Below, one piece after another: positions 23,003 to 31,883 of a DNA stretch of 63,563 bases. The stretch is from NCBI GenBank assembly GCA_934133175.1, contig CAKPAX010000006.1, positions 1-63,563 of the forward strand, read 5' to 3'. The position numbers and the translations under genes were made by a program. Under the pieces are notes generated by a model, which was given only the letters and a program-made list of their open reading frames with translations, had not been told where the DNA came from and ran no database searches. Origin of the DNA: an uncultured Clostridia bacterium. Lineage in GTDB: Bacteria > Bacillota > Clostridia > TANB77 > CAG-508. Every line of letters begins with the position of its first letter. The stretch's first letter is position 1.

Positions 23003-23410
23003 CTAATTATTATCTAACTCTTTTTTATTTTGCTGTTGTAATTCAAAAATTGTTTTTTGATTTTCTATTTCTGCTCTAAGTTCATCTTCAGTTGGTAAAT
23101 ATAATTTGTATTTTGAAGCAAAAAGTTGCTCATTTCCTTTTAAAACAGAATATTTGGCAATGTCTTCATCTGTCTCAGAACATAATACAATTCCGATTGT
23201 AGGATTATCGTCTGGTGCTTTTTTTAATTCATCATACATTCTAACATACATGTCCATTTGACCAACATCTTGATGAGTTATTTTTTTAGTTTTTAAATCA
23301 ATCAACACAAAACATTTTAATATATAATTGTAAAATACCAAATCTATATAATAATCTTCTTTTTCTGTTTGAATATGTTGTTGTCTTGCAACAAAAGCAT
23401 ATCCTTTTCC
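23003..23410 (-). pseudogene. DUF1016 (YhcG-type) nuclease, 3' part after frameshift
   Basis: C-terminal PD-(D/E)xK nuclease domain of a DUF1016/YhcG protein. In frame from about 23410: GKGYAFVARQQHIQTEKEDY, YIDLVFYNYILKCFVLIDLK, then VGQMDMYVRMYDEL, NPTIGIVLCSETDED and LFASKYKLYLPTEDEL. The catalytic pattern is E...D (YYIDLVFY) and DLK. One extra base at 23411 separates it from the N-terminal part. No start or ribosome site of its own. Confidence 0.8.
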
Positions 23411-24104
23411 GTAATTCCATTAAAAATTTTTGTAAATTATTTATTATACTAGATTCAAGTTCTGTTTCTGTAAAACTATCATCTAAAGAATATCCTAAAA
23501 ATTCAGCTATAACAGGATTTTTTACAAATTCTAATTTATTCATTAAATATTGATTTTCATTTACTTTTTTCATTTCATCAATGACTGGCTCTTTGACTTG
23601 AGATTTCAATAATCTATAATAATACTGTGATGAAATATTTCTTTGTAATGTTCTTACACTCCAAGTTTGACTTAATGCTTCTTTTTCATACCATTCTCTT
23701 GCTTCTTTATCAAATACTTGTAATAATGTTCTATAATGACTCCAAGAAAGCAATCTATTAAATTTTGAACACAGTGTGTTCAAAATGTTTGGAAAAGTTT
23801 TGTAAAAATTCAAAAAATAATATAAATTTCTTGAATCAAATCCTTTTCCATATTCTTCCTTCAATTCTTTTGATAGCTTTTTTATTATTTCTGTACCATA
23901 ATCCGCTCTACCTTCGCCTTTTAATTCTTCTTCGGCGATTCTATATCCAATTAGCCAATTTCTTTCTACTAATGCAATATTAACAGACTGAAATGCATAA
24001 TCTCGTGCTGAATTAATTATTGAACAAATATCAGTTAAAACGTCATCTGTTTTAGAATACTTAATAATTGATGTATTATTTTTATCTATTTTTTCTAAAT
24101 TCAT
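23298..24104 (-). pseudogene. DUF1016 (YhcG-type) nuclease, 5' part
   Basis: N-terminal DUF1016 helical domain: INSARDYAFQSVNIALVERN, WLIGYRIAEEELKGEGRADY, GFDSRNLYYFLNFYKTFP, and LSWSHYRTLLQV. EKEALSQTWSVRTLQRNISS and FLGYSLDDSFTETELES follow. Homology runs to LQKFLMEL, and then the frame is wrong for the last 35 residues. Together with 23003-23410 it makes a normal 366-aa protein. Such proteins are PD-(D/E)xK nucleases found near defence and restriction loci. GGGAGGAAT precedes the ATG. Last gene of the element. Confidence 0.82.
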
Positions 24105-24164
24105 TAATTTTATTCCTCCCTTTTTAATGTTTTTTCAAATTATGAATAACTTTATATGTTTTTT

Positions 24165-26075
24165 TTATAATTCAATTGGTTCAACATCAATAACATCATT
24201 TAACTTTTCAGCATTAGAAGAATCTATATTGCATTGCTTAGAACCAACTTTAAATATTTTTCTAGTTGGTTGCATTTTAAACATATCTTGTGTAGTTGCA
24301 CATATCCATTCTTCAGGTCTATATGGCTGATTTTTTAACCAATTATCTAAATAAAATCTTGCCATAGTCATATCAAAGTTAACCCATTGTTCTTCTTCAG
24401 GTAAATATACCATACTCCATGCATGACCTGTTGTGCCAATTCCTTCAATTCTTTTATGTTTTATACCTAAATCCCCACAAACTTTACTCTCGAAATTAAC
24501 ATATTCAGAACAAACTCCATCAATTAACATTCCATTTCTGTATACTGGTTGATATCCTTTCCTACTTAATCCGTGCATATAACTATATTCTGGACTTTCA
24601 TTTATTTTGATAAAACCATTTTTAGCAGGTTTGTACGGACTATAAATTATACTATAATAGTCATCAATACATCTTTCTTTATTTCGACTTGATAATGGTC
24701 TCCCTTCCACTTTTTCAAATATTTCATCTAATTTTGAGCTAGCCTCATTTTTTGATAAAATTTGACCTGTTCGAATTGATTCTTCTATCATTTCTTTTGT
24801 AATATGTGTTCCAGTTATTCTCATTTCATCATTCAATTCTCCAATTTTTTCCATTATTTCATCATATACTTGAGCGCATTGAGAACTTGGAGAGTTAGTG
24901 TTATAGTCACTTAATTTCACTATTTGTAATTGATCATAATTATATGTTACATGCCATTTATAATATTCATATAATTTTGCTAATAATTGTCTAGTAGTTG
25001 CTCCATCTTTTTTTAATTCTCTTAAGCTTGATATAAATGCACTATAATCCATTTCTCTAGTTCTTTGATATGAATTATCTATATCTTCACAGCATCCTAT
25101 TGCTTTAGGATCAAATTGTTTATGAGTTCCGTAAAATGCAATAATTTGGTCTTTTAAGTACCTTGATGAAGGAGTTTTCACAGAATTATGAATATATCTG
25201 TGACTAGAATCACTAACTACTATTCCTTCCATATCAATTCCATATCTTTTATTAGCTTCAATTGCATTTTTATATCTTTCATTAAGTGTTTGCCCTAATA
25301 ATTTTCTTTGCTCAATTCCTACTTCTTTTGGAGTTGATACACTTCTAAATGACATATCATGCATTGGCGCAGGGATTTGCATATCTGATGTGATTCTATC
25401 CCCATTTATATCAAAGTTTCCTGCTTTTCTTGCTTCAAATTCTCCTACATAATAAGCAAATTGAATTTGTTTGTAAGCTTCTGAATCAAATTCTTTTCCA
25501 AATAGATTTTCATAATCTTGAATACCTATTGGATATTTTATTTTTCTTGTTGGAACAGGTATTGTTCCTGCTGCACCACCTATTAAAGCTCTATTTATTA
25601 TTTCTGGATATGCTAATGCAAATCTTTGAGCAAATACACCAGATGCAGAATATCCACTTAAAAATATTTTATCTTGTACTTTTTTACCAGTTATTTTCTC
25701 AATTTGAGTTCTTGCATCATCAATACATTCTTTAACTTTTTCATGTATTTGAAAATCCTTTACTGATTCTACTGACATTTGTTGTAAATCTGGTAATCCT
25801 TTTAAATCTGGTACAATTGGAACAACAAGCGGAAAATCTGTTACAAAATCTGCATAATTTTTTTCAATTGGATTTCCTTTATCAGTCATAGCATGTTGTA
25901 CATTTTCAACATATGAATTAGCTTGTTTTCCACCTGAATTATACATTTCTACAAACATTTCAGCATTATCTTTCATTTCTTCTGGAATACCTATAATATA
26001 AGATCCGTCTTGGGTTTGACATATATGTAAATCAATCTTTTTACCACTTCTATTTATAATAGTTTTATATTTCAT
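24165..26075 (-). CDS. Two-domain protein: alpha/beta-hydrolase plus transglutaminase-like domain
   Basis: 636 aa, no signal peptide. The N-terminal half looks like an alpha/beta-hydrolase: KIFLSGYSASGVFAQRFALA around 137-156, where Ser143 in GYSAS would be the nucleophile, then ALIGGAAGTIPVP. VVSDSSHRYIHNSV (about 302) may supply the catalytic His. The C-terminal part has a transglutaminase-like Cys-His-Asp triad: C522 (DGVCSEYVNF), H551 (TTGHAWSMVYL) and D568 (WVNFDMTMA). A long helical linker (about 350-470) separates the two. The combination in one cytoplasmic protein is unusual. It could modify or cleave proteins or peptides, but the substrate is unknown. Its stop codon to the next gene is 60 nt. 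The 200-aa gene is 5 nt upstream. Confidence 0.65.
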   Translation of the reverse strand: MKYKTIINRSGKKIDLHICQTQDGSYIIGIPEEMKDNAEMFVEMYNSGGKQANSYVENVQHAMTDKGNPIEKNYADFVTDFPLVVPIVPDLKGLPDLQQMSVESVKDFQIHEKVKECIDDARTQIEKITGKKVQDKIFLSGYSASGVFAQRFALAYPEIINRALIGGAAGTIPVPTRKIKYPIGIQDYENLFGKEFDSEAYKQIQFAYYVGEFEARKAGNFDINGDRITSDMQIPAPMHDMSFRSVSTPKEVGIEQRKLLGQTLNERYKNAIEANKRYGIDMEGIVVSDSSHRYIHNSVKTPSSRYLKDQIIAFYGTHKQFDPKAIGCCEDIDNSYQRTREMDYSAFISSLRELKKDGATTRQLLAKLYEYYKWHVTYNYDQLQIVKLSDYNTNSPSSQCAQVYDEIMEKIGELNDEMRITGTHITKEMIEESIRTGQILSKNEASSKLDEIFEKVEGRPLSSRNKERCIDDYYSIIYSPYKPAKNGFIKINESPEYSYMHGLSRKGYQPVYRNGMLIDGVCSEYVNFESKVCGDLGIKHKRIEGIGTTGHAWSMVYLPEEEQWVNFDMTMARFYLDNWLKNQPYRPEEWICATTQDMFKMQPTRKIFKVGSKQCNIDSSNAEKLNDVIDVEPIEL

Positions 26076-26080
26076 AGTAC

Positions 26081-26683
26081 CTACCTCCTATTTCTTATTT
26101 CTAATAAATGATTTCTTAATAATTTGACATTTTCTATTGCTTCCACATCTTCTAAAAAATTCTCATTATTTCTTCTCGTACAAAAATTTTCTAATTCAAT
26201 AATTGCAGTATCAACATTATCTTTATTTACTTTATCTTCACAAACTTTCAAAGCAGTCTTAATATAACCACATATAGCACATGCAGTCATCGCTTTAAAA
26301 TATGACACTTCTGGAAGATTAGATTTTAAGTACAATTCAGTTGCAAAATCGTCATCTATTCTCGTTGGATTTGTTAATATTATTTTCTCTGCTATATATA
26401 TTCCATTTTCACTAACTGTTTTATATATTTTTTCATTTTCTGGAATTATAACTTCGCATAATGTATCTCCTCTGATTAACCATCTAAATATATAATCGAA
26501 TGTTGAAACACAAAAGCCTCCCATGTCTATTTGTTGTTCAGCATTAAAATTTATTTTTTTATCGGCAATTACAATTTCATCAATTGGAAATCTTCTTCCA
26601 TCTGAATACTCTTTAACCGTTTGAATTACTCTATAAAATTTAATATTTTTATCGGCTTCACATTCAAAAAATTTTCCTAACAT
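26081..26683 (-). CDS. Hypothetical protein, 200 aa
   Basis: No named family recalled. The N-terminal half is beta-rich (FPIDEIVIADKKINFNAEQQ, IDMGGFCVSTFDYIFRWLIR, GDTLCEVIIPENEKIYKTV), resembling proteins that read short sequence or ligand tags. The C-terminal half is helical (SYFKAMTACAICGYIKTALK). I place the start at ATG 26683 because GGAGG lies 5 nt upstream. The TTG at 26695 overlaps that site. The stop is 5 nt from the hydrolase-transglutaminase start, so the two are likely co-expressed and may act together. Confidence 0.6.
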   Translation of the reverse strand: MLGKFFECEADKNIKFYRVIQTVKEYSDGRRFPIDEIVIADKKINFNAEQQIDMGGFCVSTFDYIFRWLIRGDTLCEVIIPENEKIYKTVSENGIYIAEKIILTNPTRIDDDFATELYLKSNLPEVSYFKAMTACAICGYIKTALKVCEDKVNKDNVDTAIIELENFCTRRNNENFLEDVEAIENVKLLRNHLLEIRNRR

Positions 26684-26700
26684 AATTTCCTCCAACTTAT

Positions 26701-27270
26701 TTATATTTCAAATTCAACAACTTCGCAATTTTCTAGTCCTTTAATTTTTTCTCTATCAACTAGATTCTCTAAAGGATACTTCATAAAATAACACTTTATA
26801 GGAATGGAGCTACTTCCATGAGTTACTATTAAAACATTTTCATCTTTATATTTTGTAGTTATTTCATCCAAACACTCATATATTCTTACACATAAATCTT
26901 GTATAGTTTCCATATTAAAAATATCTATATTCTTCAAATAATTACACGCATCATCAATTTCAGGATATTGGATTTTCCTTTCTTTTAACTCTACTTTAGT
27001 AATTCCTTCAAAATCTCCGTAGCATCTTTCCATTAACCTGTCATCTTCAACAATTTCAACATTAAATTGTTTATTAATTATTTCTGCTGTTTCTCTTGCT
27101 CTTTTTAATGGCGAAGTAATTATAATATCTATTTTTTCATCTTTGATTTTTTCACCTGTTATCAAAGCTTGTTCTTTACCAACTTCGTTTAATTCTATAT
27201 CTTTTCTACCTTGTAATCTTCCAAGTGAATTCCATTCAGTTTGACCATGTCTTGTTATAAAAACCTTCAT
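26701..27270 (-). CDS. Histidine phosphatase family protein
   Basis: Phosphoglycerate-mutase-like phosphatase of 189 aa. The catalytic RHG is in FITRHGQTEWNSLGRLQGRK, the second basic box is SPLKRARETAEI, the acid is in ERCYGDFEG, and the second His is in VLIVTHGSSSIPIKCYF. Such proteins (CobC/PhoE-like) remove phosphate from small metabolites. The substrate is not inferable. It lies 17 nt upstream of the 200-aa gene and heads the three-gene cargo unit. Confidence 0.85.
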   Translation of the reverse strand: MKVFITRHGQTEWNSLGRLQGRKDIELNEVGKEQALITGEKIKDEKIDIIITSPLKRARETAEIINKQFNVEIVEDDRLMERCYGDFEGITKVELKERKIQYPEIDDACNYLKNIDIFNMETIQDLCVRIYECLDEITTKYKDENVLIVTHGSSSIPIKCYFMKYPLENLVDREKIKGLENCEVVEFEI

Positions 27271-27395
27271 AATATATCTTTCCTTTTCTATGTTTTATTC
27301 AATTTAAATACATACAATGATTAGCTATCTCTTGATAGGTATTATATCAAAAAATTTACATTCTTACAACAAAACATCATTCATTTAAAAACTTT

Positions 27396-27428
27396 TTAGA
27401 GAGCTAATTATGCCAACCAGCTCTCTAA
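27396..27428 (-). terminator. Integrase terminator
   Basis: TTAGAGAGCT / AGCTCTCTAA stem with a 13-nt loop, followed on the minus strand by AAAGTTTTT. Confidence 0.75.
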
Positions 27429-27453
27429 TTCTAGTAAAATTTTATATTAATAT

Positions 27454-28758
27454 TTAGATAGAAATTTTATATTCTATAATTTCTTCAATAACATCTAAAT
27501 TTATAGCATTTTCATAAGAATCCGTTGCATTTTTTCTTGTTTCATCTGTGCTTGAAATATAATAATTTTTTGTAGTTTCTATATCTTTATGTCCTAACAC
27601 ATCTGCTACATCTCTTATTTCTACTCCATTTCTTAAAATTGTAGTCGCATAACTTCCCCTTAAATCATAAAATCTGCAATTTTCTATCCCAAGTTCATTA
27701 TGAATTATTTTATATGGATATTTTGTACTATCAGTGCCTTCATATACTCCATTATTCTTTACAAATACAAAATCTACTTCAGGTAATGCAACATCTATCT
27801 CAGCGTATGCATTTACTATCTTTATTTCAGGTTTGTTATTATATGGATTTATAACATTTTTCTTATACTGTTTCATATATGTATCTCCATAATTTTGCTT
27901 ATGCATTTCTTGTTCTTCTTCATATCCTTTTAAAGCTTTAAGTAATGTATCACCTATTGGAACAGTCCTATAGCTTGTTTGTGTTTTACATGTTCCAAAA
28001 TACCATACAGTTGTTGAATTACCACTTAAATGTCTTCCTTTTGTTCCCCCTGCTTGATTTTTCTTTAATATGTTCTTGTTTACACTAATTGTTTTATTTT
28101 TGAAATCAATATCATTCCAAGTTAAAGCAAATACTTCTGCAATCCTTAATCCAGTGCAATATGCTGTTAAAAAGGCATAATATACACAATGATTATTTTT
28201 GAATCTATTTAATATCGTATTTATTTCTTCCGTTGTAAATATATGTGCTACATCTTTTGGTGGCTCGTCATATTTAGGTAGTTTTAAATTTGCAGCAGGA
28301 TTAACTTTTACATATTCATTATCTATTGCATAATTAAATGAACATTTTAATACTTTCCTGATATTATTCAAAAAATTTTTGCTATATGCTTTTTCAACAT
28401 ATATCTTATTTAAAAAATCTTGTAAAGTTGGTTTTGTTATTTGAGATAGTTTATAAAAGCCCAAATTAGGTTTTAAATGTGTTTTAACTATATTACTATA
28501 TGTTTCTATAATGTGATACTTTAAATTTATTTTACAATGATTATCTAGCCAATAATCTAAGAAGTCTAAATAGCTCATTTCGTTAGATACAAATTTCCTA
28601 CCAGTATTTAAGTATTCATTATAAGCTATTGTTCCTTGTTTTAGTGCTTCTGCTTTTGTTTTAAAACCTGATTTTGTAATTCGTTTTCTTTTACCCTCAA
28701 TTTTAGCAACATCAAAATTGTACTCATAAACATTTCCTATCTTTCTTACATTTACCAT
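27454..28758 (-). CDS. int: Tyrosine-type site-specific integrase
   Basis: Integrase of the Tn916/phage type, 434 aa. Residues 5-52 are the arm-binding N-terminal domain (YEYNFDVAKIEGKRKRITKS). Residues 62-165 are the core-binding SAM-like domain. The catalytic domain has R205 (TGLRIAEVFALTW), Y364-DLR (R367, with Tyr where His is usual), H390 (VLGHKDIETT) and nucleophile Tyr at 399-400 (KNYYIS). I choose ATG at 28758 (MVNVRKIG) because GGAGG is 10 nt upstream. An in-frame start 72 nt further up would read through a terminator hairpin. It sits next to the secA end and should recombine at the secA 3' core. Its repeats are near both element ends. Confidence 0.9.
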   Translation of the reverse strand: MVNVRKIGNVYEYNFDVAKIEGKRKRITKSGFKTKAEALKQGTIAYNEYLNTGRKFVSNEMSYLDFLDYWLDNHCKINLKYHIIETYSNIVKTHLKPNLGFYKLSQITKPTLQDFLNKIYVEKAYSKNFLNNIRKVLKCSFNYAIDNEYVKVNPAANLKLPKYDEPPKDVAHIFTTEEINTILNRFKNNHCVYYAFLTAYCTGLRIAEVFALTWNDIDFKNKTISVNKNILKKNQAGGTKGRHLSGNSTTVWYFGTCKTQTSYRTVPIGDTLLKALKGYEEEQEMHKQNYGDTYMKQYKKNVINPYNNKPEIKIVNAYAEIDVALPEVDFVFVKNNGVYEGTDSTKYPYKIIHNELGIENCRFYDLRGSYATTILRNGVEIRDVADVLGHKDIETTKNYYISSTDETRKNATDSYENAINLDVIEEIIEYKISI

Positions 28759-28802
28759 TTTGTTTTTACCTCCAATCTGTAAATAACGATTGAACGAAAA
28801 AA

Positions 28803-28828
28803 GACTGACATCTTTTACAATGTCAGTC
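28803..28828 (-). terminator. Hairpin with T-tract between secA and int
   Basis: GACTGACAT / ATGTCAGTC stem with an 8-nt loop, followed on the minus strand by TTTTTTCG. Carried by the element, it would stop secA transcripts before int. Confidence 0.8.
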
Positions 28829-28858
28829 AATATTAAACTAATTTTAATATTTTAGATT

Positions 28859-28935
28859 TGTCGCCAGGTTTATATTCATTGATAAATAAGTACTTCCGAG
28901 GATTTTCGGCGACAATTTTATTTTGTTTGGCGACA
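28859..28935. repeat. Three TTGGCGACA-type repeats, right arm sites
   Basis: TGTCGCCAG (28859-28867, inverted, 8/9), TCGGCGACA (28906-28914, 8/9) and TTGGCGACA (28927-28935). The last two are 21 bp apart. Same motif as at 22892-22911. Confidence 0.55.
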
Positions 28936-28990
28936 AAAGCATATTTTTTGCATTTATGTCAATTTGTATAATTTTCTGTAATCCCTGCTA

Positions 28991-31747
28991 TTACTGATTT
29001 CTTCCACAACAGTTCTTATACTTCTTCCCACTTCCACATGGACAAGGATCATTTCTACCAATTTTTGGGCCTTCATTAACAACTGTTCTATTAATTTCAT
29101 CTGAAATTTTTCCACCATTGTCAACACTATTTATTGCTTCTAACGCTGCACCTGTTATTTTTGCAGTTTCATGTCTTTTGGCTTCACCTTGTTTACGTAT
29201 ATTCATAAGAATTTTTACAACATCAACTTTAATATCAGCAATCATTTGATCAAACATGTCAAATCCTTCAATTCTATATTGAACAACTGGATCTTTTTGA
29301 CCATATGCACGAAGACCAATACCATCTTTTAATTCATCCATACTATCTATATGGTTCATCCATTTTTCATCAACAACTTTAAGCATTACAACTCTTTCAA
29401 GCTCTCTCATTTCTTCTGAACCAATCTCTTGTTCTTTTGCTTGATATTTTTCATGTGCTTTGTTCTTTAATTCTGTTGAAATTGCATCTGGATTTGATTT
29501 ATTTTCTTTAATAACATCTAATATGTCTATTCCAAAAATATTTAAAATTTCTGTATTTAAACTTTCTACATTAACAGTATTATTTTCACTTTCAATATAC
29601 ATTGAAACAACTTCATCAGAAATACTATCAATCATATTTAAAATATTACCATTAATATTTTCTCCGTCTAATACTTGTCTTCTTTGAGCATAAATTATTT
29701 CTCTTTGTGCATTCATAACATCATCATATTTTAATACATTTTTTCTTATGCTAAAGTTTCTTCCTTCTACTTTCTTTTGAGCATTTTCTACTGCATTAGA
29801 AATAATTCTTGATTCAATTGGTAAACTTTCATCTGCTCCAAGTTTGTCATAAACTTTTGTTACCATATCTCCACCAAAGATTTTCATTAAGTCATCATCT
29901 AATCCTATATAGAATTTTGACTCACCAGGATCTCCTTGACGTCCACTACGTCCACGTAATTGGTTGTCAATTCTTCTTGATTCATGTCTTTCTGTTCCTA
30001 TTATTTTTAATCCACCAGCAGCAATTACCTTTTCTTTTTCTTCTTTTATTTCTTCATCATATTTCTTTTCTAATTCTGCGAATTTTTCTCTTGCTCTTAA
30101 TATTTCTTGGTCGTCTGTTTCATAATATGTATTAGATTCTTCTATTAAGTTTTCTGGAACTTTATTTTTCTTCATTTCTTGTTTTGCTAAAAATTCACTA
30201 TTTCCTCCAAGCATAATGTCAGTACCACGTCCAGCCATATTTGTTGCTATTGTTACAGCACCATATTTACCTGCTTGAGCAACAATTTCAGCTTCTTTTT
30301 CATGGAATTTAGCATTTAAAACTTCATGAGGAATTCCTTCTTTTTTAAGCTTTTGACTTAATTTTTCAGATTTTTCTATTGATACTGTACCAATTAATAC
30401 TGGTTGTCCTTTTTTGTGACTTTCTTTTATACTTTCAACAATTGCATTATATTTAGCATTTTCATTTTTATATATTACATCTGTTTGATCATCTCTAATC
30501 ATAGGTTTGTTTGTAGGAATTTCTATAACATCTAAGTTATATATTTCTTCAAATTCTGCTTCTTCTGTCATAGCAGTACCTGTCATACCTGATAACTTGT
30601 CATACATTCTAAAATAATTTTGGAATGTAATTGTTGCAAGTGTTTTTGATTCATCAGCGATTTTAACATGTTCTTTTGCTTCAATTGCTTGATGTAATCC
30701 GTTGTTATATCTTCTTCCATACATTATACGTCCAGTAAACTCGTCAACTATTAATACTTCCCCATCTTTAACGATATAATCTTTATCTTTTTTCATTATT
30801 CCATGTGCACGTAAAGCTTGATTTACATGATGTACTAATGTTGAATTTTCTAAGTCATTAAAGTTGTCTAATTTAAAGAATTCTTCTGCTTTTTTAATAC
30901 CTTTTAATGTAAGAGATGCAGATTTCGCTTTTAAGTCTACTATATAATCATATTTTTCATTATCTTCAGCTTGATCAAAATCTTTTACATCTTCTTCTAC
31001 AATAACTTTTGCTTCTAATCTTTTAACAAAATCATTAGCTTTTTTGTATAAATCAGATGATTCATTAGCTCTACCTGATATTATAAGAGGAGTTCTTGCT
31101 TCGTCTATTAAAATACTATCAATTTCGTCTACGATTGCATAACTTAGTCCTCTTTGTACTAATTGGTTTTTATATATAACCATATTATCTCTTAGATAAT
31201 CAAATCCAAATTCATTATTTGTACCATATGTTACGTCAGCAGCATATGCTTTTTGTTTTTCGTCAGGTTCCATACCTGCAATTACAAGACCAACAGATAG
31301 TCCTAAAAATTTATATAATTTTCCCATCCATTCACTATCTCTTTTAGCCAAGTAATCATTAACAGTAATAACATGTACACCTTTTCCAGTAAGTGCGTTT
31401 AAGTATACTGGAAGTGTTGCAACTAAAGTTTTACCTTCACCAGTTTTCATTTCTGCTATTCTTCCTTGGTGTAATATAATACCACCAATTAATTGAACAT
31501 CAAAATGTCTCATACCTAAAGCTCTTTTTGATGCTTCTCTAACTACTGCAAAACTTTCTGGCAATATATCATCTAAAGTTTCACCTTTTTGTAATCTACT
31601 TTTAAATTCATCTGTTTTAGCTCTTAATTCTTTATCAGATAATTTTGATATTTCTTCTTCTAAAGAGTTAATTTTATTTACTATAGGCATAACTCTTTTA
31701 ACTTCTTTTTCACTGTAAGATTTAAATATTTTGTTTAATACACTCAT
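28991..31747 (-). CDS. secA: Preprotein translocase ATPase SecA
   Basis: Motor ATPase that drives proteins through SecYEG. Walker A MKTGEGKTLVA is at 100-110, then VNDYLAKRDSEWMG. VDEIDSILIDEARTPLIISG is the Walker B region. The preprotein cross-linking domain, MAGRGTDIMLGG, IGTERHESRRIDNQLRGRSG and the helical scaffold are complete. The C-terminal zinc motif is DPCPCGSGKKYKNCCGRNQ. Length 918 aa is normal. AGGAGGG precedes ATG and a consensus promoter is at 31785-31813. The final 13 codons (29028 down to 28991) appear to be supplied by the inserted element. Confidence 0.97.
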   Translation of the reverse strand: MSVLNKIFKSYSEKEVKRVMPIVNKINSLEEEISKLSDKELRAKTDEFKSRLQKGETLDDILPESFAVVREASKRALGMRHFDVQLIGGIILHQGRIAEMKTGEGKTLVATLPVYLNALTGKGVHVITVNDYLAKRDSEWMGKLYKFLGLSVGLVIAGMEPDEKQKAYAADVTYGTNNEFGFDYLRDNMVIYKNQLVQRGLSYAIVDEIDSILIDEARTPLIISGRANESSDLYKKANDFVKRLEAKVIVEEDVKDFDQAEDNEKYDYIVDLKAKSASLTLKGIKKAEEFFKLDNFNDLENSTLVHHVNQALRAHGIMKKDKDYIVKDGEVLIVDEFTGRIMYGRRYNNGLHQAIEAKEHVKIADESKTLATITFQNYFRMYDKLSGMTGTAMTEEAEFEEIYNLDVIEIPTNKPMIRDDQTDVIYKNENAKYNAIVESIKESHKKGQPVLIGTVSIEKSEKLSQKLKKEGIPHEVLNAKFHEKEAEIVAQAGKYGAVTIATNMAGRGTDIMLGGNSEFLAKQEMKKNKVPENLIEESNTYYETDDQEILRAREKFAELEKKYDEEIKEEKEKVIAAGGLKIIGTERHESRRIDNQLRGRSGRQGDPGESKFYIGLDDDLMKIFGGDMVTKVYDKLGADESLPIESRIISNAVENAQKKVEGRNFSIRKNVLKYDDVMNAQREIIYAQRRQVLDGENINGNILNMIDSISDEVVSMYIESENNTVNVESLNTEILNIFGIDILDVIKENKSNPDAISTELKNKAHEKYQAKEQEIGSEEMRELERVVMLKVVDEKWMNHIDSMDELKDGIGLRAYGQKDPVVQYRIEGFDMFDQMIADIKVDVVKILMNIRKQGEAKRHETAKITGAALEAINSVDNGGKISDEINRTVVNEGPKIGRNDPCPCGSGKKYKNCCGRNQ
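29002..29040. repeat. Attachment site copy, right (att), inside the secA 3' end
   Basis: Direct counterpart of 22722-22760 (34 of 39 identical, core CCACTTCCACATG at 29028-29040). It encodes the CGSGKKYKNCCG zinc-ligand segment of SecA. The differences are mostly at third codon positions, as expected if the element carries a coding-compatible copy. Confidence 0.65.
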
Positions 31748-31784
31748 TTGTATGTAACCCTCCTAAGTTTAGATTTACGTTGTA

Positions 31785-31813
31785 ACTATATCACTAATTT
31801 TTCTATTTATCAA
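31785..31813 (-). promoter_or_regulatory. secA promoter
   Basis: Minus strand: -35 TTGATA (31813-31808), 17-bp spacer, -10 TATAGT (31790-31785). Confidence 0.75.
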
Positions 31814-31883
31814 GGAATTTTTAAAAAAAATATGAATATAATTGAACTAATTATAAATTTAATTAATTGGAGGTATAAATTTA

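Larger units (their letters stand above)
22748..29040. mobile_element. 6.3-kb integrative element in the 3' end of secA
   Basis: Bounded by the direct core CCACTTCCACATG (22748-22760 and 29028-29040). A tyrosine integrase gene lies at the secA-proximal end. TTGGCGACA arm-like repeats lie within 130-180 bp of each end. The secA reading frame is restored by an element-borne tail, while a divergent old tail plus terminator lies at the far end. Cargo (minus strand): integrase, histidine phosphatase, 200-aa unknown, hydrolase-transglutaminase protein, DUF1016 nuclease pseudogene. No excisionase, relaxase or capsid gene is visible, so it looks like a small genomic island or satellite. The boundaries are inference from the repeats. 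Confidence 0.7.

Noticed and set aside
22748..29040. Prophage or conjugative element
   Set aside because: No capsid, terminase, relaxase, coupling protein or replication gene is visible. Only an integrase and cargo are present.
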